Shown here in pieces: positions 1 through 9,404 of a stretch of 64,000 nucleotides of DNA. Within the stretch, counting starts at the first letter, position 1; every line of letters begins with the position of its first letter. The position numbers were made by a program, and so were the translations under genes. The notes beneath the pieces are model-generated. The model did not search any database, was not told where the DNA came from, and saw only the letters and a list, made by a program, of their open reading frames with translations. The DNA comes from Leptospira koniambonensis (GTDB lineage: Bacteria > Spirochaetota > Leptospiria > Leptospirales > Leptospiraceae), in NCBI RefSeq assembly GCF_004769555.1, contig NZ_RQFY01000004.1, positions 1,550,001 through 1,614,000 of the forward strand, in the 5' to 3' direction.

Positions 1-666
1 TACAATACCAGCTCGGATCGCGTAGACTACCAGGTCTGCCACCTTATGTAAGTCCAACTTTTTCATGATGTTTGCTCTATGCACCTTTACTGTTGCAGGA
101 GATATATGAAGAAGTTTTCCTATTTTCTCGTTGGAATTTCCTTCGGAGATCAATTTTAAGATCTGTCTTTCTCTGTCGGAAAGTACTGAGAATACAGATG
201 GACCTTCTTCTTGAAGTTCACCGGTTTTTTTGCGGCCTATTCCTGAAAGAACTCGAGTTGCAATTCTTGGGCTTAAGTAAGTTTCTTTTCTGCGTACCGC
301 ATCTATTGCTCTAAGTAGATCCTCTCCAGCATCGTCCTTAAGAACATAACCATTGATACCAAGATCCACTAATTTTTGGATATACTCTTCGTTATCATGT
401 CTGGATAGAATGATGACCTGAACTTTTGGATAATATCTTTTGACTCCCTTTACGAGGTCAATACCACTCACTCCCGGCATGGAAATGTCTGTGATCAGAA
501 TATCAGGTTCTAATTTGCCGATCTCATCTAGCGCCTGTTCGGCGTTCCCGTTTTCTCCGATGATTTCTAGATCGTTTTGTCCGGAAATGATCAGTCTAAG
601 ACCTTCTCTTAAGATTGCGTGGTCGTCTACAAGATAGAGTTTGCAAACGGAGGGTTGGGCGTTCAT
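1..666 (-). CDS. NarL/FixJ-type response regulator (partial, runs off the left edge)
   Basis: The reverse strand from the ATG at 666 reads open to base 1, giving 222 residues without a stop, close to the usual 210-220 residue length of the family, so only the last few codons are missing. The receiver domain has the acidic pair D14-D15, the phospho-acceptor D60 in ILITDISMPG and a lysine in YVLKD. A LuxR-type helix-turn-helix follows at about 165-220 (LSDRERQILKLISEG, then SPATVKVHRANIMKKL). The start overlaps the stop of the upstream histidine kinase as ATGA, so the two are probably translationally coupled partners. By family it is a DNA-binding transcription factor activated by phosphorylation. 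Its target genes cannot be seen here. Confidence 0.93.
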   Translation of the reverse strand, partial: MNAQPSVCKLYLVDDHAILREGLRLIISGQNDLEIIGENGNAEQALDEIGKLEPDILITDISMPGVSGIDLVKGVKRYYPKVQVIILSRHDNEEYIQKLVDLGINGYVLKDDAGEDLLRAIDAVRRKETYLSPRIATRVLSGIGRKKTGELQEEGPSVFSVLSDRERQILKLISEGNSNEKIGKLLHISPATVKVHRANIMKKLDLHKVADLVVYAIRAGIV

Positions 667-1712
667 ACTTTCTCCTTGGAACGTTTTTTTAACGGTATCC
701 TAAGCACATAATGAGTGCCTTTATTAGGTTCCGTTTCTAAAAAAAGAGTACCGTTCAGGTCCTCTGTTCTTCTCCGAATATTTTCCAATCCGTTTCCGGT
801 AGATTTTATTCTAGCTTCTTTTTCTTTAAATCCTTTTCCGTTATCTTTTGCAGAAACTACCAAAGTATCTTTTTCGGAAAAGATCTTTAACTCCACTTTA
901 TTTGCTTGGGAATGTTTCAGAATATTCGCACAAATTTCCTGTAATATTCTGAAAACTTGGTTCTGTATTTCCTGAGGAATTTTTTCGGGAACTCTAAACT
1001 CAGATTTTACTTTAATTTTCTGTATCGGAAAAATTTGGTTCGCTAGAGAGCTTAATGCAGCTTCCAGCCCAAGTTCTTTTAAGGAAGAAGGTTGCAAATT
1101 TGTGTAAATTTCGCGGAGTTCTTGGCTAGCTCGATCGATAAGCCCGAGGCCGGAGCCGAAAGATTCAGGATGTTCCTTCTCTGATTTTTGGTAAGCCTGG
1201 AAATGTAATTTTGCTGCTAGGATAAGTTGTCCCACTCCATCATGAAGTTCTCTTGCAAGTCTGGATCTTTCCTCTTCTTGGGAAGCGAGTACTTGTGTGT
1301 GAAGAGTTGCGATCTTCTTCTCTAACTTTTTGTTCTCAGTAATATCTTTTAATATCATACCCAGGCTGTCTTTGAATTTAAAGATAGAATATCCGTAAGA
1401 CTTCTTTCCTTTTTTGAATTCCTGGTTTTGTAATTTCGTTTTGAGAGCCTTGTGAAGATTTTCTCTTAGGTTAGCTTCTTCTTTTGAATCTAATCTTAAT
1501 AGATTGAATAGGTTTTTGCCCGCTGGATTCGCAAATCTAAGTCTGAATTCTTTTTTAAAGGATGCATTTGCGAATCGGACATTATTGTTTTCGTCCAAGG
1601 CTACGATAGGGGAGATCTCCTCTACCAAGGATAGGAATTTAGAGGCCTGCTCCTTACCGGAGTATGAGCCTGATTGTTTGGTATCTTTTCGTTTGAGGAG
1701 TCCTGAAGCCAC
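663..1712 (-). CDS. PAS sensor histidine kinase of the HisKA_3 (NarX/DesK) type
   Basis: 349 residues with a GTG start and no clear ribosome binding site. There are no membrane segments, so it should be cytoplasmic. A PAS-like region at about 25-125 (ISPIVALDENNNVRFANASF) is followed by a short coiled coil, then the HisKA_3 dimerisation domain with H157 in ARELHDGVGQ, and the ATPase domain with N263 (CANILKH), DNGKGF at 290-295 and GNGLENIRRR at 306-315. This architecture normally phosphorylates NarL-type regulators, and exactly such a gene follows with an ATGA overlap. The signal it senses is unknown. Confidence 0.93.
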   Translation of the reverse strand: MASGLLKRKDTKQSGSYSGKEQASKFLSLVEEISPIVALDENNNVRFANASFKKEFRLRFANPAGKNLFNLLRLDSKEEANLRENLHKALKTKLQNQEFKKGKKSYGYSIFKFKDSLGMILKDITENKKLEKKIATLHTQVLASQEEERSRLARELHDGVGQLILAAKLHFQAYQKSEKEHPESFGSGLGLIDRASQELREIYTNLQPSSLKELGLEAALSSLANQIFPIQKIKVKSEFRVPEKIPQEIQNQVFRILQEICANILKHSQANKVELKIFSEKDTLVVSAKDNGKGFKEKEARIKSTGNGLENIRRRTEDLNGTLFLETEPNKGTHYVLRIPLKKRSKEKV

Positions 1713-1751
1713 TTAAAGTTCAGGATATAGTCCGGCTTATGGCTCGAAAAG

Positions 1752-1790
1752 AAAAAAACCCCTCCCCTCGGCCGAATGAGGGAAGGGGGA
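1752..1790 (-). terminator. Rho-independent terminator of the LruC-like gene
   Basis: On the minus strand an 11-bp GC-rich stem (one G-U pair; arms 1778-1788 and 1759-1769) with an 8-base loop is followed by seven T residues (1758-1752). It lies 31 bases past the stop of the LruC-like gene. Confidence 0.85.
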
Positions 1791-1820
1791 GGTTGCTTTT
1801 ACTCTTTCAGGAGTCCCAAA

Positions 1821-3113
1821 TTAGGGCGTAGCCGGAAACACTTCCGAAGTATTCGGAGTTCGGAACCAATCAGTATTAGTGGTTCCAAGAGATTCATACC
1901 AAGTTTTGAAAGTAGGATAGGAGTTACGTATGTCAGTCGCTTCGTAAGGCCATTGGAAATTGCCTGGTACAAGAAGCACCCAAGGGAATCCGGTAGCATC
2001 TCTATAGATGTCCTTACCTTCTGCATCGAAATACTTACCTGCAGCATGTATATCTTTACCAGTGTTCACCACTCTGATGAATGTATCATAAGGAGCAGGT
2101 CCAAGCACCAGTTTAGAAATTGGAGCAGAAAGTATTACTTCTAATTTTGCAGTTTTACCTTTTACGAAAACAGTATCTGTTTTAGATGCGTTTGATTTAG
2201 AAATTGTAGTAGAGCTATTTCCTAAAATTTCAAGATCAGCGATCGATGTTGGAGTTCCACTTAAGTTTTCTTCCAAAGTGGTTCCATCGGCAGCGTAACG
2301 CAGAAGTGAATAGCTTGTTACACTTGCTCCAGGCAATCCAAAACGAAGAGTGTGATTATATCCGGCACCCTTCGCAACATGAGTGAAATAGCCTCTCACT
2401 CGTACTACTTCTCCGAATTTGTTTAGATCTTCTTCAAAATAAGAACGGATCACATAGTCGTTAAAGTCCGCATCTCCCTGTTTAGGAAATAAGTCCTCGT
2501 ACGAAGTTGTGTAATAATCTTCCGCAGGAACACGGATAGAACTGACTCTTGTAGGATCATTCGGGAATACATCTTCAAAATCCTGAACACCATCTCCATC
2601 AGTATCTATGATCTGCTGACCGGTCGCTGTAAAACTAATAGAGATCCTACGGTCCACCTTACTAACGGTTACGATAGAAATATCTGCTTCATAAAATTTA
2701 CCATAAGCCTCTACAGTTAGATGAACAGTTTTAGTATCACCGTCGATTGTAAAACTACCGGTAACTTCTCCGCTTGGATTTGTATAAGCTTTGAAAACAG
2801 ATTTATTACTAGCTGCACCAGGTGTGGCAGAAGGTACAGTAACCTGCACCATAGAACCGTTCACCGGAGCAACAGGATCTATTACTTGAACGTTTACTGT
2901 GATTGTACGAGTAGTATCGAATACGAAATCAACAGGAGCAGTCTCGTCATTGATATCAATCCCGAAATCAGTAGGACCAGAAGGAGCCTCCACCGCAGTG
3001 GACCCTGCTACAAGACTCATCAACCAGGCGTAATTAGGATCGCTGGAAGAAGTGCAGGACGCGAAAGAGATACTGAGAGAGGCCAAAAAGCATATTAGGA
3101 TTTTTTTTGTCAT
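1821..3113 (-). CDS. LruC-like lipoprotein (LruC domain-containing)
   Basis: 430 residues from the ATG at 3113. That start is chosen because it gives a clean lipoprotein signal MTKKILICFLASLSISFASC with the lipidated Cys at 20; an upstream in-frame ATG at 3170 would bury it behind 19 polar residues. A region around residue 170 holds the calcium-loop-like sequence DTDGDGVQDFEDVFPNDP. The C-terminal half has the block EDYYTTSYEDLFPKQGDADF, then RVRGYFTHVAKGAGYNHTLR, which matches the LruC domain named after the leptospiral uveitis-associated lipoprotein. It is expected at the cell envelope. It is monocistronic with its own terminator. Molecular function is unknown, and this is one LruC-domain paralogue rather than proven LruC itself. 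Confidence 0.85.
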   Translation of the reverse strand: MTKKILICFLASLSISFASCTSSSDPNYAWLMSLVAGSTAVEAPSGPTDFGIDINDETAPVDFVFDTTRTITVNVQVIDPVAPVNGSMVQVTVPSATPGAASNKSVFKAYTNPSGEVTGSFTIDGDTKTVHLTVEAYGKFYEADISIVTVSKVDRRISISFTATGQQIIDTDGDGVQDFEDVFPNDPTRVSSIRVPAEDYYTTSYEDLFPKQGDADFNDYVIRSYFEEDLNKFGEVVRVRGYFTHVAKGAGYNHTLRFGLPGASVTSYSLLRYAADGTTLEENLSGTPTSIADLEILGNSSTTISKSNASKTDTVFVKGKTAKLEVILSAPISKLVLGPAPYDTFIRVVNTGKDIHAAGKYFDAEGKDIYRDATGFPWVLLVPGNFQWPYEATDIRNSYPTFKTWYESLGTTNTDWFRTPNTSEVFPATP

Positions 3114-3170
3114 AGATGCACCCATACGGATGTCATGATTATGCTTATATCCCCCCAATAAGCAATACAC

Positions 3171-3199
3171 CCGAAGGTTTAGATTACTAGAACCTTCGG
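3171..3199. repeat. Intergenic hairpin between HDOD and LruC-like genes
   Basis: A perfect 9-bp inverted repeat (CCGAAGGTT / AACCTTCGG) with an 11-base loop sits between the HDOD gene stop (3260) and the LruC-like start. It lacks a directly adjoining T tract on the minus strand, so its role as a terminator for the HDOD gene is uncertain. Confidence 0.45.
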
Positions 3200-3259
3200 C
3201 TAATACTATTTTTGGTACTTTGTTCGAAAGAAATCTCTAATTGCCGGAGTACGGGCGAA

Positions 3260-4783
3260 TTAGACAGTAGCTTGGAAACTTTCTAAAGCTTTGGTCCGGA
3301 AAGAATGGAAATCGCCGGAAGAGAAAAATTTACAATGTTTCAGAACTTCTTCAGGGATCTCGGAGAACTTAGCTTCTTCGTTATTGATCTTGATCATCAT
3401 ATCTCCCAGGTAAATAGGGAAAATGATCTCCTTATATTGTTCGTCCGCCAATTGAGGTCTATGATGGTATTCCATGGTTTTAGAATATAATTCAGGGAAA
3501 TTCCATTTTTCAGCGATCAATGCACCGATTTTAGTATGAGTAATACCGAATGCAGCTTCTTCCATAGAAAGAGAAGAAGCGATCTCTTTAGACGCAGAAT
3601 AATTTTGGATCTTGCCCATACGTTCTTGTTCTAAGGATAGAAGAATGATCTCTCCTATATCATGAAGAAGCGCCGCTGACATTAGATTACTCATTGCATC
3701 CTTAGGCATAGTTAACCTTTGAGCGATCAATTTGCAGTAGTATGCGCATTGATTGGATTTTTCCCAAATAGTCAAGAATGCAGGGAATTTGTTCTCCAGG
3801 ATCTGTTTGGTTCCGAGAGAATATAATAAAACCTGTAACTCTTTCAAGCCGATGAGCTGGATTGCTCTATCCAAAGATTCTACTTTGTTTCCTCTACGGA
3901 AAGCAGCAGAGTTTGATAATTTCAGAATGTTTGCAGAAAGAGCTACGTCCTTCTTCACCATCTCAGCGATCTGGCCGATGCTTGAATTCGGCTTATCTAT
4001 CGCCAACTGGATGTCTTGGATCGCTTTAGGGAATGTAGGAAGTTGGTCTACTTCTTTGATGATCTCTTCTGCTTTTTGGATCTGAACATTTTCTTTTTGG
4101 ATTCGAATAGGAATATCGATAATGACGGAAGTATTATTGCCTTGGCTTTCTACCTTATAGGAACTCGCGCCTAGACCATCGTTTTTCAACATCATAAGGG
4201 TCATGATCAGTCCAAGGCCCGCGCCTTCAGTCTCATCCCCTTTTTCTAAAAATGCTTCTGCAAGATCGTTGTAGGTTTTTGCTTTTTCGATCCTTTCGTT
4301 GATACGATCCACTTCTTCCGGACTTAGTTTTACATTATTCATTACTCGGATACGGATGGCGTCCTTATTGTGAATGAAAGAAACTAAGACTACGTAATTG
4401 TTTTTAAAGAGAAGATCTTCATACTTCTCCTTATTATCCAGATAAGTTTGTTTAAAACCTGTGATCTTACTACGATACACACTTGGATTTTGGATATCTG
4501 CTTGGAGTTCTCTAAAATAGATACGTTTGATATTTGCTTTGATAGTGTTAGTGATGGTTTCTTTCATCGCTGCGAGAACAGAATCTCTTACGAATATGAT
4601 ATCTAAATGTAAAAGATAACGATCCAATGTTTTAGATAGAATGCTATCCACACTTTCAGTAAGATTGAAAAATTTAAAATGAAACGGGATGTTTTCCGAA
4701 ATAGGATGATTCAGGTCCTTCAGATTGCTGAATATACCTTGGTCTTTGTGATGGAAAAGTTCTAGGGTTTTCCCTTGGCTCAT
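3260..4783 (-). CDS. HDOD-domain signalling protein with GHKL-ATPase-like N-terminus
   Basis: 507 residues, no signal peptide or membrane segment. Residues 1-228 resemble a degenerate GHKL (histidine-kinase/anti-sigma) ATPase fold: an N-box-like stretch [10 protein letters not shown] at about 75-84, a G2-like motif [15 protein letters not shown] at about 185-199 and a closing strand SVIIDIPI. Residues 240-440 form an HDOD domain ([43 protein letters not shown]). HDOD proteins act in signal transduction, often near nucleotide second-messenger or chemotaxis systems. The N-terminal assignment rests only on motif order and is an inference. The gene is monocistronic, and 401 bases of non-coding sequence separate it from the next gene. 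Confidence 0.82.
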   Translation of the reverse strand: MSQGKTLELFHHKDQGIFSNLKDLNHPISENIPFHFKFFNLTESVDSILSKTLDRYLLHLDIIFVRDSVLAAMKETITNTIKANIKRIYFRELQADIQNPSVYRSKITGFKQTYLDNKEKYEDLLFKNNYVVLVSFIHNKDAIRIRVMNNVKLSPEEVDRINERIEKAKTYNDLAEAFLEKGDETEGAGLGLIMTLMMLKNDGLGASSYKVESQGNNTSVIIDIPIRIQKENVQIQKAEEIIKEVDQLPTFPKAIQDIQLAIDKPNSSIGQIAEMVKKDVALSANILKLSNSAAFRRGNKVESLDRAIQLIGLKELQVLLYSLGTKQILENKFPAFLTIWEKSNQCAYYCKLIAQRLTMPKDAMSNLMSAALLHDIGEIILLSLEQERMGKIQNYSASKEIASSLSMEEAAFGITHTKIGALIAEKWNFPELYSKTMEYHHRPQLADEQYKEIIFPIYLGDMMIKINNEEAKFSEIPEEVLKHCKFFSSGDFHSFRTKALESFQATV

Positions 4784-5069
4784 ATCATGTAACTCTGAAA
4801 AACGTTAGTGGTCTCTGTCAAGAATTAGCGAACTTATAGATGAAAAATAAGATTCTGCTAAGCGAATTATACGGATCAAACTTATAAAAAATAACCGATA
4901 GAAACATTTATCTTTCAATTCTTGTCAGAAATAAATTTCCAAAAACGTCAATAGAAAATAATCCTTTTGGACTAATCTATCACTTGTTCAGGTAGGAAAA
5001 ATTTTATCATAACAGGTAGAATATAAAGCGATTAGGGTCCAGGCGGGGTGTATTTTCTTTGAAAGTTAA

Positions 5070-5083
5070 TGAATGATCATTCA
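5070..5083. promoter_or_regulatory. Perfect 14-bp palindrome upstream of aldehyde dehydrogenase, candidate operator
   Basis: TGAATGATCATTCA is a perfect palindrome 102 bases before the aldehyde dehydrogenase start. It lies between a possible -35 (TTGAAA, 5059-5064) and a weak -10, a typical repressor position, and looks like a TetR-type site. The rest of the 4784-5184 gap is AT-rich and holds no gene that I can support; it should carry the divergent promoters of the HDOD and aldehyde dehydrogenase genes. Confidence 0.5.
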
Positions 5084-5184
5084 ATAAAAAGGTTGCATCA
5101 AAATCCTGAATTTGATGAAATTATACCTTGGTTCTCTACCAGTCCGGATCAACCGGAAGAATGTTAGAACTTAGGAGACCCCTC

Positions 5185-6672
5185 ATGTCCAGCACAGCTA
5201 CACAACCGGCGAGCTCAGTCTCTCCCGCTTCCAGCGGAACGGCTTCTTTTCCTGCTGCGAACCCTAAGGAGATGCAAAGAGTATTCGATGTCCAAAAACG
5301 TCATTTTCATAAGGTTCTGAAAGTATCCAAAGCCAAGGATCGAATCGTATTATTGAAAAAATTACTGGCGGCAGTAGAAAGACTGACCCCAGAAATCAAA
5401 CAGGCTTTACAAAACGATTTTAGAAAAGCTCCTCACGAGACGGATCTGACTGAAGTTATGCCTTCTATCGCGGAACTAAAAGACGCGATCAGACACGTAA
5501 AAACTTGGATGAAACCGGAAAGAGTGAAAACTCCGATTTCTCTTTTTGGTGCAAGAAGTTCCATTTCATTCGAGCCTAAGGGAGTGACTCTGATCATTTC
5601 TCCTTGGAACTATCCATTTTATCTTGCGATTGCTCCTTTAACTGCAGCTCTTGCAGCAGGAAACACTGCGATCATCAAACCTTCTGAGTTCACACCTGAA
5701 ACTTCTAAATTACTTACTAGACTGGTAAAAGAAACCTTCCAAGAGGGAGAAGTTGCAGTATTTGAAGGAGATCATACAGTTTCTACTGCTCTAATGGAAT
5801 TACCATTCGATCATATCTTCTTCACTGGAAGTACGCATGTTGGAAAGATCGTAATGGCAGCTGCTGCAAAAAATCTTTCTACAGTTACCTTAGAGTTGGG
5901 AGGAAAATCTCCTGCTATCATCGTACCTGGAGCAAACTTGAAAAAGGCAGCTCAGAAATTGGTATGGGGAAAGATCATGAACGCGGGACAAACCTGTGTT
6001 GCACCTGACTATCTACTTCTACCAGAAGGAGAAACTGAAGAATTCGTAAAACAAGCGAAGGCTGCAGTAAAATCTTTCTATGGAGAAAGTTCTGCAGATA
6101 TCAAAAATAACAAAGACTTCTGCCGTTTAGTAAACCAAAGAAACTTCCAAAGGGTTTCCGGATACATCCATGAAGCAGTTGAAAAAGGTGGAAAAGTAGT
6201 AATGGGAGGAGAAACAGATTCTTCTCAAAACTATATTGAGCCTACTTTAATCGCGAATGTTCCAGCAAATGCAAGGATCATGGAAGATGAGATCTTTGGA
6301 CCAGTTCTTCCTATCCTAACATACAAAAACTTGGACGAAGCAGTAGAAAAGGTTCTTTCTAAACCAAAACCACTCGCACTATATGTGTTCGGAAGTAATA
6401 ACAAACATATCAACAAAGTTCTTAAGGAAACATCTTCCGGAGGAGCTGCGGTGAATGACGTTATCGTACATTTGGCGAATCCGAATCTACCATTCGGAGG
6501 GATCAATCACTCTGGACATGGAAGCTACCATGGCTGGTATGGATTCAGAACATTCTCTCATGAGAAATCTGTATTCAAACAAGCTCCTTTCTCCTCGATT
6601 GAAATGTTATATCCACCTTACACAGGTTTTGTGGATAAAATGCTTCAGTTCACTAAGAAGTTCTTCGTATAA
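5185..6672 (+). CDS. Aldehyde dehydrogenase, class-3-like (NAD(P)+-dependent)
   Basis: 495 residues from the ATG at 5185, which has TAGGAG seven bases ahead; an upstream in-frame start at 5128 has no such signal. It oxidises aldehydes to acids. Visible motifs are the PWNYPF strand with N142, [19 protein letters not shown], the general base E237 in LELGGKSP and the catalytic C271 in [10 protein letters not shown], plus [10 protein letters not shown]. The C-terminal tail [19 protein letters not shown] resembles class-3/fatty aldehyde dehydrogenases, so a long-chain aldehyde substrate is plausible. The first 25 residues are Ser/Ala/Pro-rich and probably disordered. It is a single gene ending in a strong terminator, with a palindromic operator candidate upstream. 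Confidence 0.93.
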   Translation: MSSTATQPASSVSPASSGTASFPAANPKEMQRVFDVQKRHFHKVLKVSKAKDRIVLLKKLLAAVERLTPEIKQALQNDFRKAPHETDLTEVMPSIAELKDAIRHVKTWMKPERVKTPISLFGARSSISFEPKGVTLIISPWNYPFYLAIAPLTAALAAGNTAIIKPSEFTPETSKLLTRLVKETFQEGEVAVFEGDHTVSTALMELPFDHIFFTGSTHVGKIVMAAAAKNLSTVTLELGGKSPAIIVPGANLKKAAQKLVWGKIMNAGQTCVAPDYLLLPEGETEEFVKQAKAAVKSFYGESSADIKNNKDFCRLVNQRNFQRVSGYIHEAVEKGGKVVMGGETDSSQNYIEPTLIANVPANARIMEDEIFGPVLPILTYKNLDEAVEKVLSKPKPLALYVFGSNNKHINKVLKETSSGGAAVNDVIVHLANPNLPFGGINHSGHGSYHGWYGFRTFSHEKSVFKQAPFSSIEMLYPPYTGFVDKMLQFTKKFFV

Positions 6673-6700
6673 AAAAATCTTCTTCTTTCTTCGATTTGAA

Positions 6701-6726
6701 AGCCCTCTTCGGAGGGCTTTTTTGTT
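6701..6726 (+). terminator. Rho-independent terminator after aldehyde dehydrogenase
   Basis: AGCCCTC-TTCG-GAGGGCT, a 7-bp stem with a stable TTCG loop, followed by six T residues. The convergent thioesterase gene ends at 6732, so it may serve both strands. Confidence 0.9.
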
Positions 6727-6731
6727 GGCGC

Positions 6732-7160
6732 TTAGCGAGTGGGCTGCTCTAAAAGCCCTAATCCTTCCAGAAATTTGTCTGTATATTTCCATGGTCTTTT
6801 TTTGCCAAAATCAAACATGATACAATGAGAGATAGATTCGCAGGAAACTTTGCCGTCCGATTTTCGGATTAATTTTTGAAATACCTTGCATCTGGAACCT
6901 GAGATCTCGCCGAATTGAGTTTCGATTAAAGCAGTATCTGGATAACGAATTTCCGCCTTATAATCTGTTTCTCCTCTTAGGATCATCGGGCCTATGTTTT
7001 CAGATTTCATTTGAGAGAAGGAAAGGCCTGCTTCTTCCAGGGCGACCATTCGTCCTTCATGTAGGAATACTTGGAAGTTTCCAACATTCAAATGTCCATT
7101 CGGGTCGCATTGGCTCCAAAGAACTGGGATTTCGTAAAAGAATGATTTAGAGATTTGCAT
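6732..7160 (-). CDS. Hot-dog fold acyl-CoA thioesterase family protein
   Basis: 142 residues, usual length for a single 4HBT domain. The signature region is LWSQCDPNGHLNVGNF (about 14-29), where Asp and His-Leu-Asn occupy the positions of the 4HBT motif D-x-x-G-H-x-N. A long helix follows (FLHEGRMVALEEAGL). The start has GGAG at a good distance. By family it hydrolyses acyl-CoA thioesters or esterifies similar substrates in the cytoplasm; the substrate cannot be told. It is convergent with the aldehyde dehydrogenase and close to lipid-related membrane enzymes, which fits but does not prove a role in fatty acid metabolism. Confidence 0.85.
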   Translation of the reverse strand: MQISKSFFYEIPVLWSQCDPNGHLNVGNFQVFLHEGRMVALEEAGLSFSQMKSENIGPMILRGETDYKAEIRYPDTALIETQFGEISGSRCKVFQKLIRKSDGKVSCESISHCIMFDFGKKRPWKYTDKFLEGLGLLEQPTR

Positions 7161-7264
7161 TTGCTTCTCCTGTTCTTCTAAGCTGAAAAGAGTAAAGATT
7201 TGGAAAAGGGAAAATTATTGTTTTATATCAAATTATTTATTGGTTGGAAAAACAAAGTATAGGA

Positions 7265-7690
7265 TTAGAAACTTTTCCAACCTAAATAGAAATAGCAAGA
7301 TCCTAAAATTACACAAACAGGAGAATAGAGCAGGTAATCGTATTTTGCGAATTTAGTATTTTTGATTTTTTTAAAGTATCCTACCAATCGAAAATCTCCA
7401 ATGGCTCTTCCTAAAAAGATAAAAGATACTAATAAGGAGAAGATTGCACTTATTCTGTTTGGGTAAAAAATATTACCGGAAGACCATAGGGCAACTGTTC
7501 CGAATCCGAAAAGTGCAAGCGCAACAAGTAGAGTGAGTCCTTTGCTTGGAATGAATGTTGGTTTGCCATTTGTTTCTGGAATGACAGTAACTGATGTTAA
7601 TTTTCCACCGAATGCCCAGTAGATATGTAATGCAGATAGGAAGAATAAAACTCCGCTCGTAAACAAACCGATAAATCTTTCTATCTGCAT
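7265..7690 (-). CDS. DUF3995 integral membrane protein
   Basis: 141 residues with four predicted membrane helices (about 7-27, 52-70, 81-97, 119-138). The pattern matches DUF3995: ALHIYWAFGG near the N-terminus and a C-terminal block DFRLVGYFKKIKNTKFAKYD followed by a final helix. Function is unknown. It follows the fatty-acid hydroxylase gene by 9 bases and should be cotranscribed with it. Confidence 0.8.
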   Translation of the reverse strand: MQIERFIGLFTSGVLFFLSALHIYWAFGGKLTSVTVIPETNGKPTFIPSKGLTLLVALALFGFGTVALWSSGNIFYPNRISAIFSLLVSFIFLGRAIGDFRLVGYFKKIKNTKFAKYDYLLYSPVCVILGSCYFYLGWKSF

Positions 7691-7699
7691 TTGGAACCT

Positions 7700-8419
7700 C
7701 TACCCTTTATGAACGTCCTGATATAAAAGCATGTCCAGCAATCTTTCTTCTTTTTCTGGATCAAAGCCGCAGGTATAATCGAATGTTTTAGGATTTTCGT
7801 ACGTCCCAAAAAGCATATCCCACCAAACTATATCCCCGTAATTGTTTTTATGTCTTCCGTATTGGTGATGTATTCTGTGCATCTCCGGTCTTTGGAAAAA
7901 ATACCCAACCCATCTTGGGGTTTTGATATTTGTATGATAAAAAAATTCTCCGATAGCGGTGCAGAAAGTATAAACTGCTCCTGCCTCATAGTTTAATCCT
8001 AAAATAACATAAATTAAGATACTTCCTATAATCGAATTAAGGATCATTTCTCCAGGATGTTTATAGAAGGAGGTGATTACTTCGAGTCTTTGGGGGCTAT
8101 GATGGATTTGGTGAAATCCTGTCCAAAGAAAATCATATGTATGTCTCCATCTATGCCACCAATAAAAAATGAAAGTAGCGATAAAATAAGCAAATAGTCC
8201 ACCCAGTGCTGGATTCAGAAATTTTGATATATGAAATATTGAATTTCCATAAAACCATTTTTCCCAAGTAAAGCCTGCTAATACCACTACCCCTAATTGG
8301 ATAAAATTCACTAATATAACTCGGATCGGCCAAGTTTTTACTTTTGGAAGTTTCCAGCCAGGGATGATCCGTTCGATTGCTAGGCATATCCCAGCTATAA
8401 TAAATATTTCTACCAACAT
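7700..8419 (-). CDS. Sterol desaturase/fatty-acid hydroxylase superfamily membrane protein
   Basis: 239 residues with several membrane helices and the histidine clusters of the di-iron FA_hydroxylase family: HRWRH (HxxxH), HQIHH (HxxHH), and the C-terminal pair HRIHH and GRHKNNYGDIVWWD. Such enzymes hydroxylate or desaturate lipids at the membrane using O2. The substrate is not predictable; the organism is not expected to make sterols, so a fatty acyl or other lipid is likelier. No strong ribosome binding site precedes the ATG. The DUF3995 gene follows after 9 bases. Confidence 0.87.
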   Translation of the reverse strand: MLVEIFIIAGICLAIERIIPGWKLPKVKTWPIRVILVNFIQLGVVVLAGFTWEKWFYGNSIFHISKFLNPALGGLFAYFIATFIFYWWHRWRHTYDFLWTGFHQIHHSPQRLEVITSFYKHPGEMILNSIIGSILIYVILGLNYEAGAVYTFCTAIGEFFYHTNIKTPRWVGYFFQRPEMHRIHHQYGRHKNNYGDIVWWDMLFGTYENPKTFDYTCGFDPEKEERLLDMLLYQDVHKG

Positions 8420-8579
8420 AGTTTTTTACGTTATGTGCCTCTGATTTATTTTGAGGATAAGAACTTGGTCGGAAAAATCGGGTCCCGAAAAATATAGGAA
8501 ATTTTTTTATGTGAGAGATCTAATTTTTAAAAAATGGAAGAGTAGAAATCGTCTAAGCAACTTCTTTCTATATCGAGAG

Positions 8580-9404
8580 TTAATCTCCGAAAAAATATAA
8601 GTATCCGACTTTAAATCCGCGATCTATATTCGAATCGGTTCTTGTTTGTAACATCAAAGAAAATGTTAGATATCCATTTTGGCTTGTTGGGTATTGCACT
8701 CCAGGTGCGATCACGAAATAATCTGAATATGGAGTAACTGTATTGGAGACTGTCGTTTTATGACTAAATTCCAAAAGCAAATTTGTTTTAGAGGATAGGC
8801 TATACGAAAAAGTTAGTCCCGTATATAAGAATCTTTTAAAGTCTTCTTCTGCGGTTTCTTTTCCAGAAGAATTGGTTTCAGATTCAAAATTTACAGTTCC
8901 CTGAATGGAGAATGCACCAAATCTTTTTAATCCTCCAAAATATGCTCGGAGTAAAAATAGATCTGGATTGATATCTGCTTCTCTGGGTTGAGAAACAGAA
9001 GGTCCTAAAAATTGGATCCCGCCTCCGAATGATGCAAAATCTGTTTTTATAAAATATTTTGCACCTACTGCCCATCTATCCCAACCGCTCCAAATTTTTC
9101 TGGTAGTGGAATAATGATCTACATATCCATAATTTGCTGTAACTGAAAATGAATCGGTAAGTTTCATTTCCCCGGAAACGGAGATCTTTCTATCTCTTTC
9201 GTAACCATCTTCTTGTCTAGGTGTTCTATCTGTGGCTGATCCGGCAACGTAAACTTTATTATATACTGCCAATTCCTGGTTCAGGTTTGGATGTACTGGT
9301 CTTTCTTCATTTCCTGGAGATGGTAATAATGGAATTATAAAAACTGAATATACGAAAACTAAGGCTATTAAACTTTTTCTTTTCATTTCGACTGCCTTAT
9401 TCAT
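8580..9404 (-). CDS. Exported protein, possible outer-membrane beta-barrel
   Basis: 274 residues; not recognised as a named family. The N-terminus carries a signal peptide (MKRKSLIALVFVYSVFIIPL) if translation starts at an internal ATG at 9386, which has AAGG upstream; the ATG at 9404 overlaps the stop of the preceding gene, so both are possible. The mature part is rich in alternating aromatic strands (FSVTANYGYVDHY, SIQGTVNFESE, YTGLTFSYSLSSKTNLLLEF, FKVGYLYFF), ending in an aromatic residue near the C-terminus, which suggests a transporter-less barrel or a MetA-pathway-type outer-membrane protein. It overlaps the SGNH lipoprotein gene by 8 bases, so the two form an operon. Confidence 0.7.
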   Translation of the reverse strand: MNKAVEMKRKSLIALVFVYSVFIIPLLPSPGNEERPVHPNLNQELAVYNKVYVAGSATDRTPRQEDGYERDRKISVSGEMKLTDSFSVTANYGYVDHYSTTRKIWSGWDRWAVGAKYFIKTDFASFGGGIQFLGPSVSQPREADINPDLFLLRAYFGGLKRFGAFSIQGTVNFESETNSSGKETAEEDFKRFLYTGLTFSYSLSSKTNLLLEFSHKTTVSNTVTPYSDYFVIAPGVQYPTSQNGYLTFSLMLQTRTDSNIDRGFKVGYLYFFGD

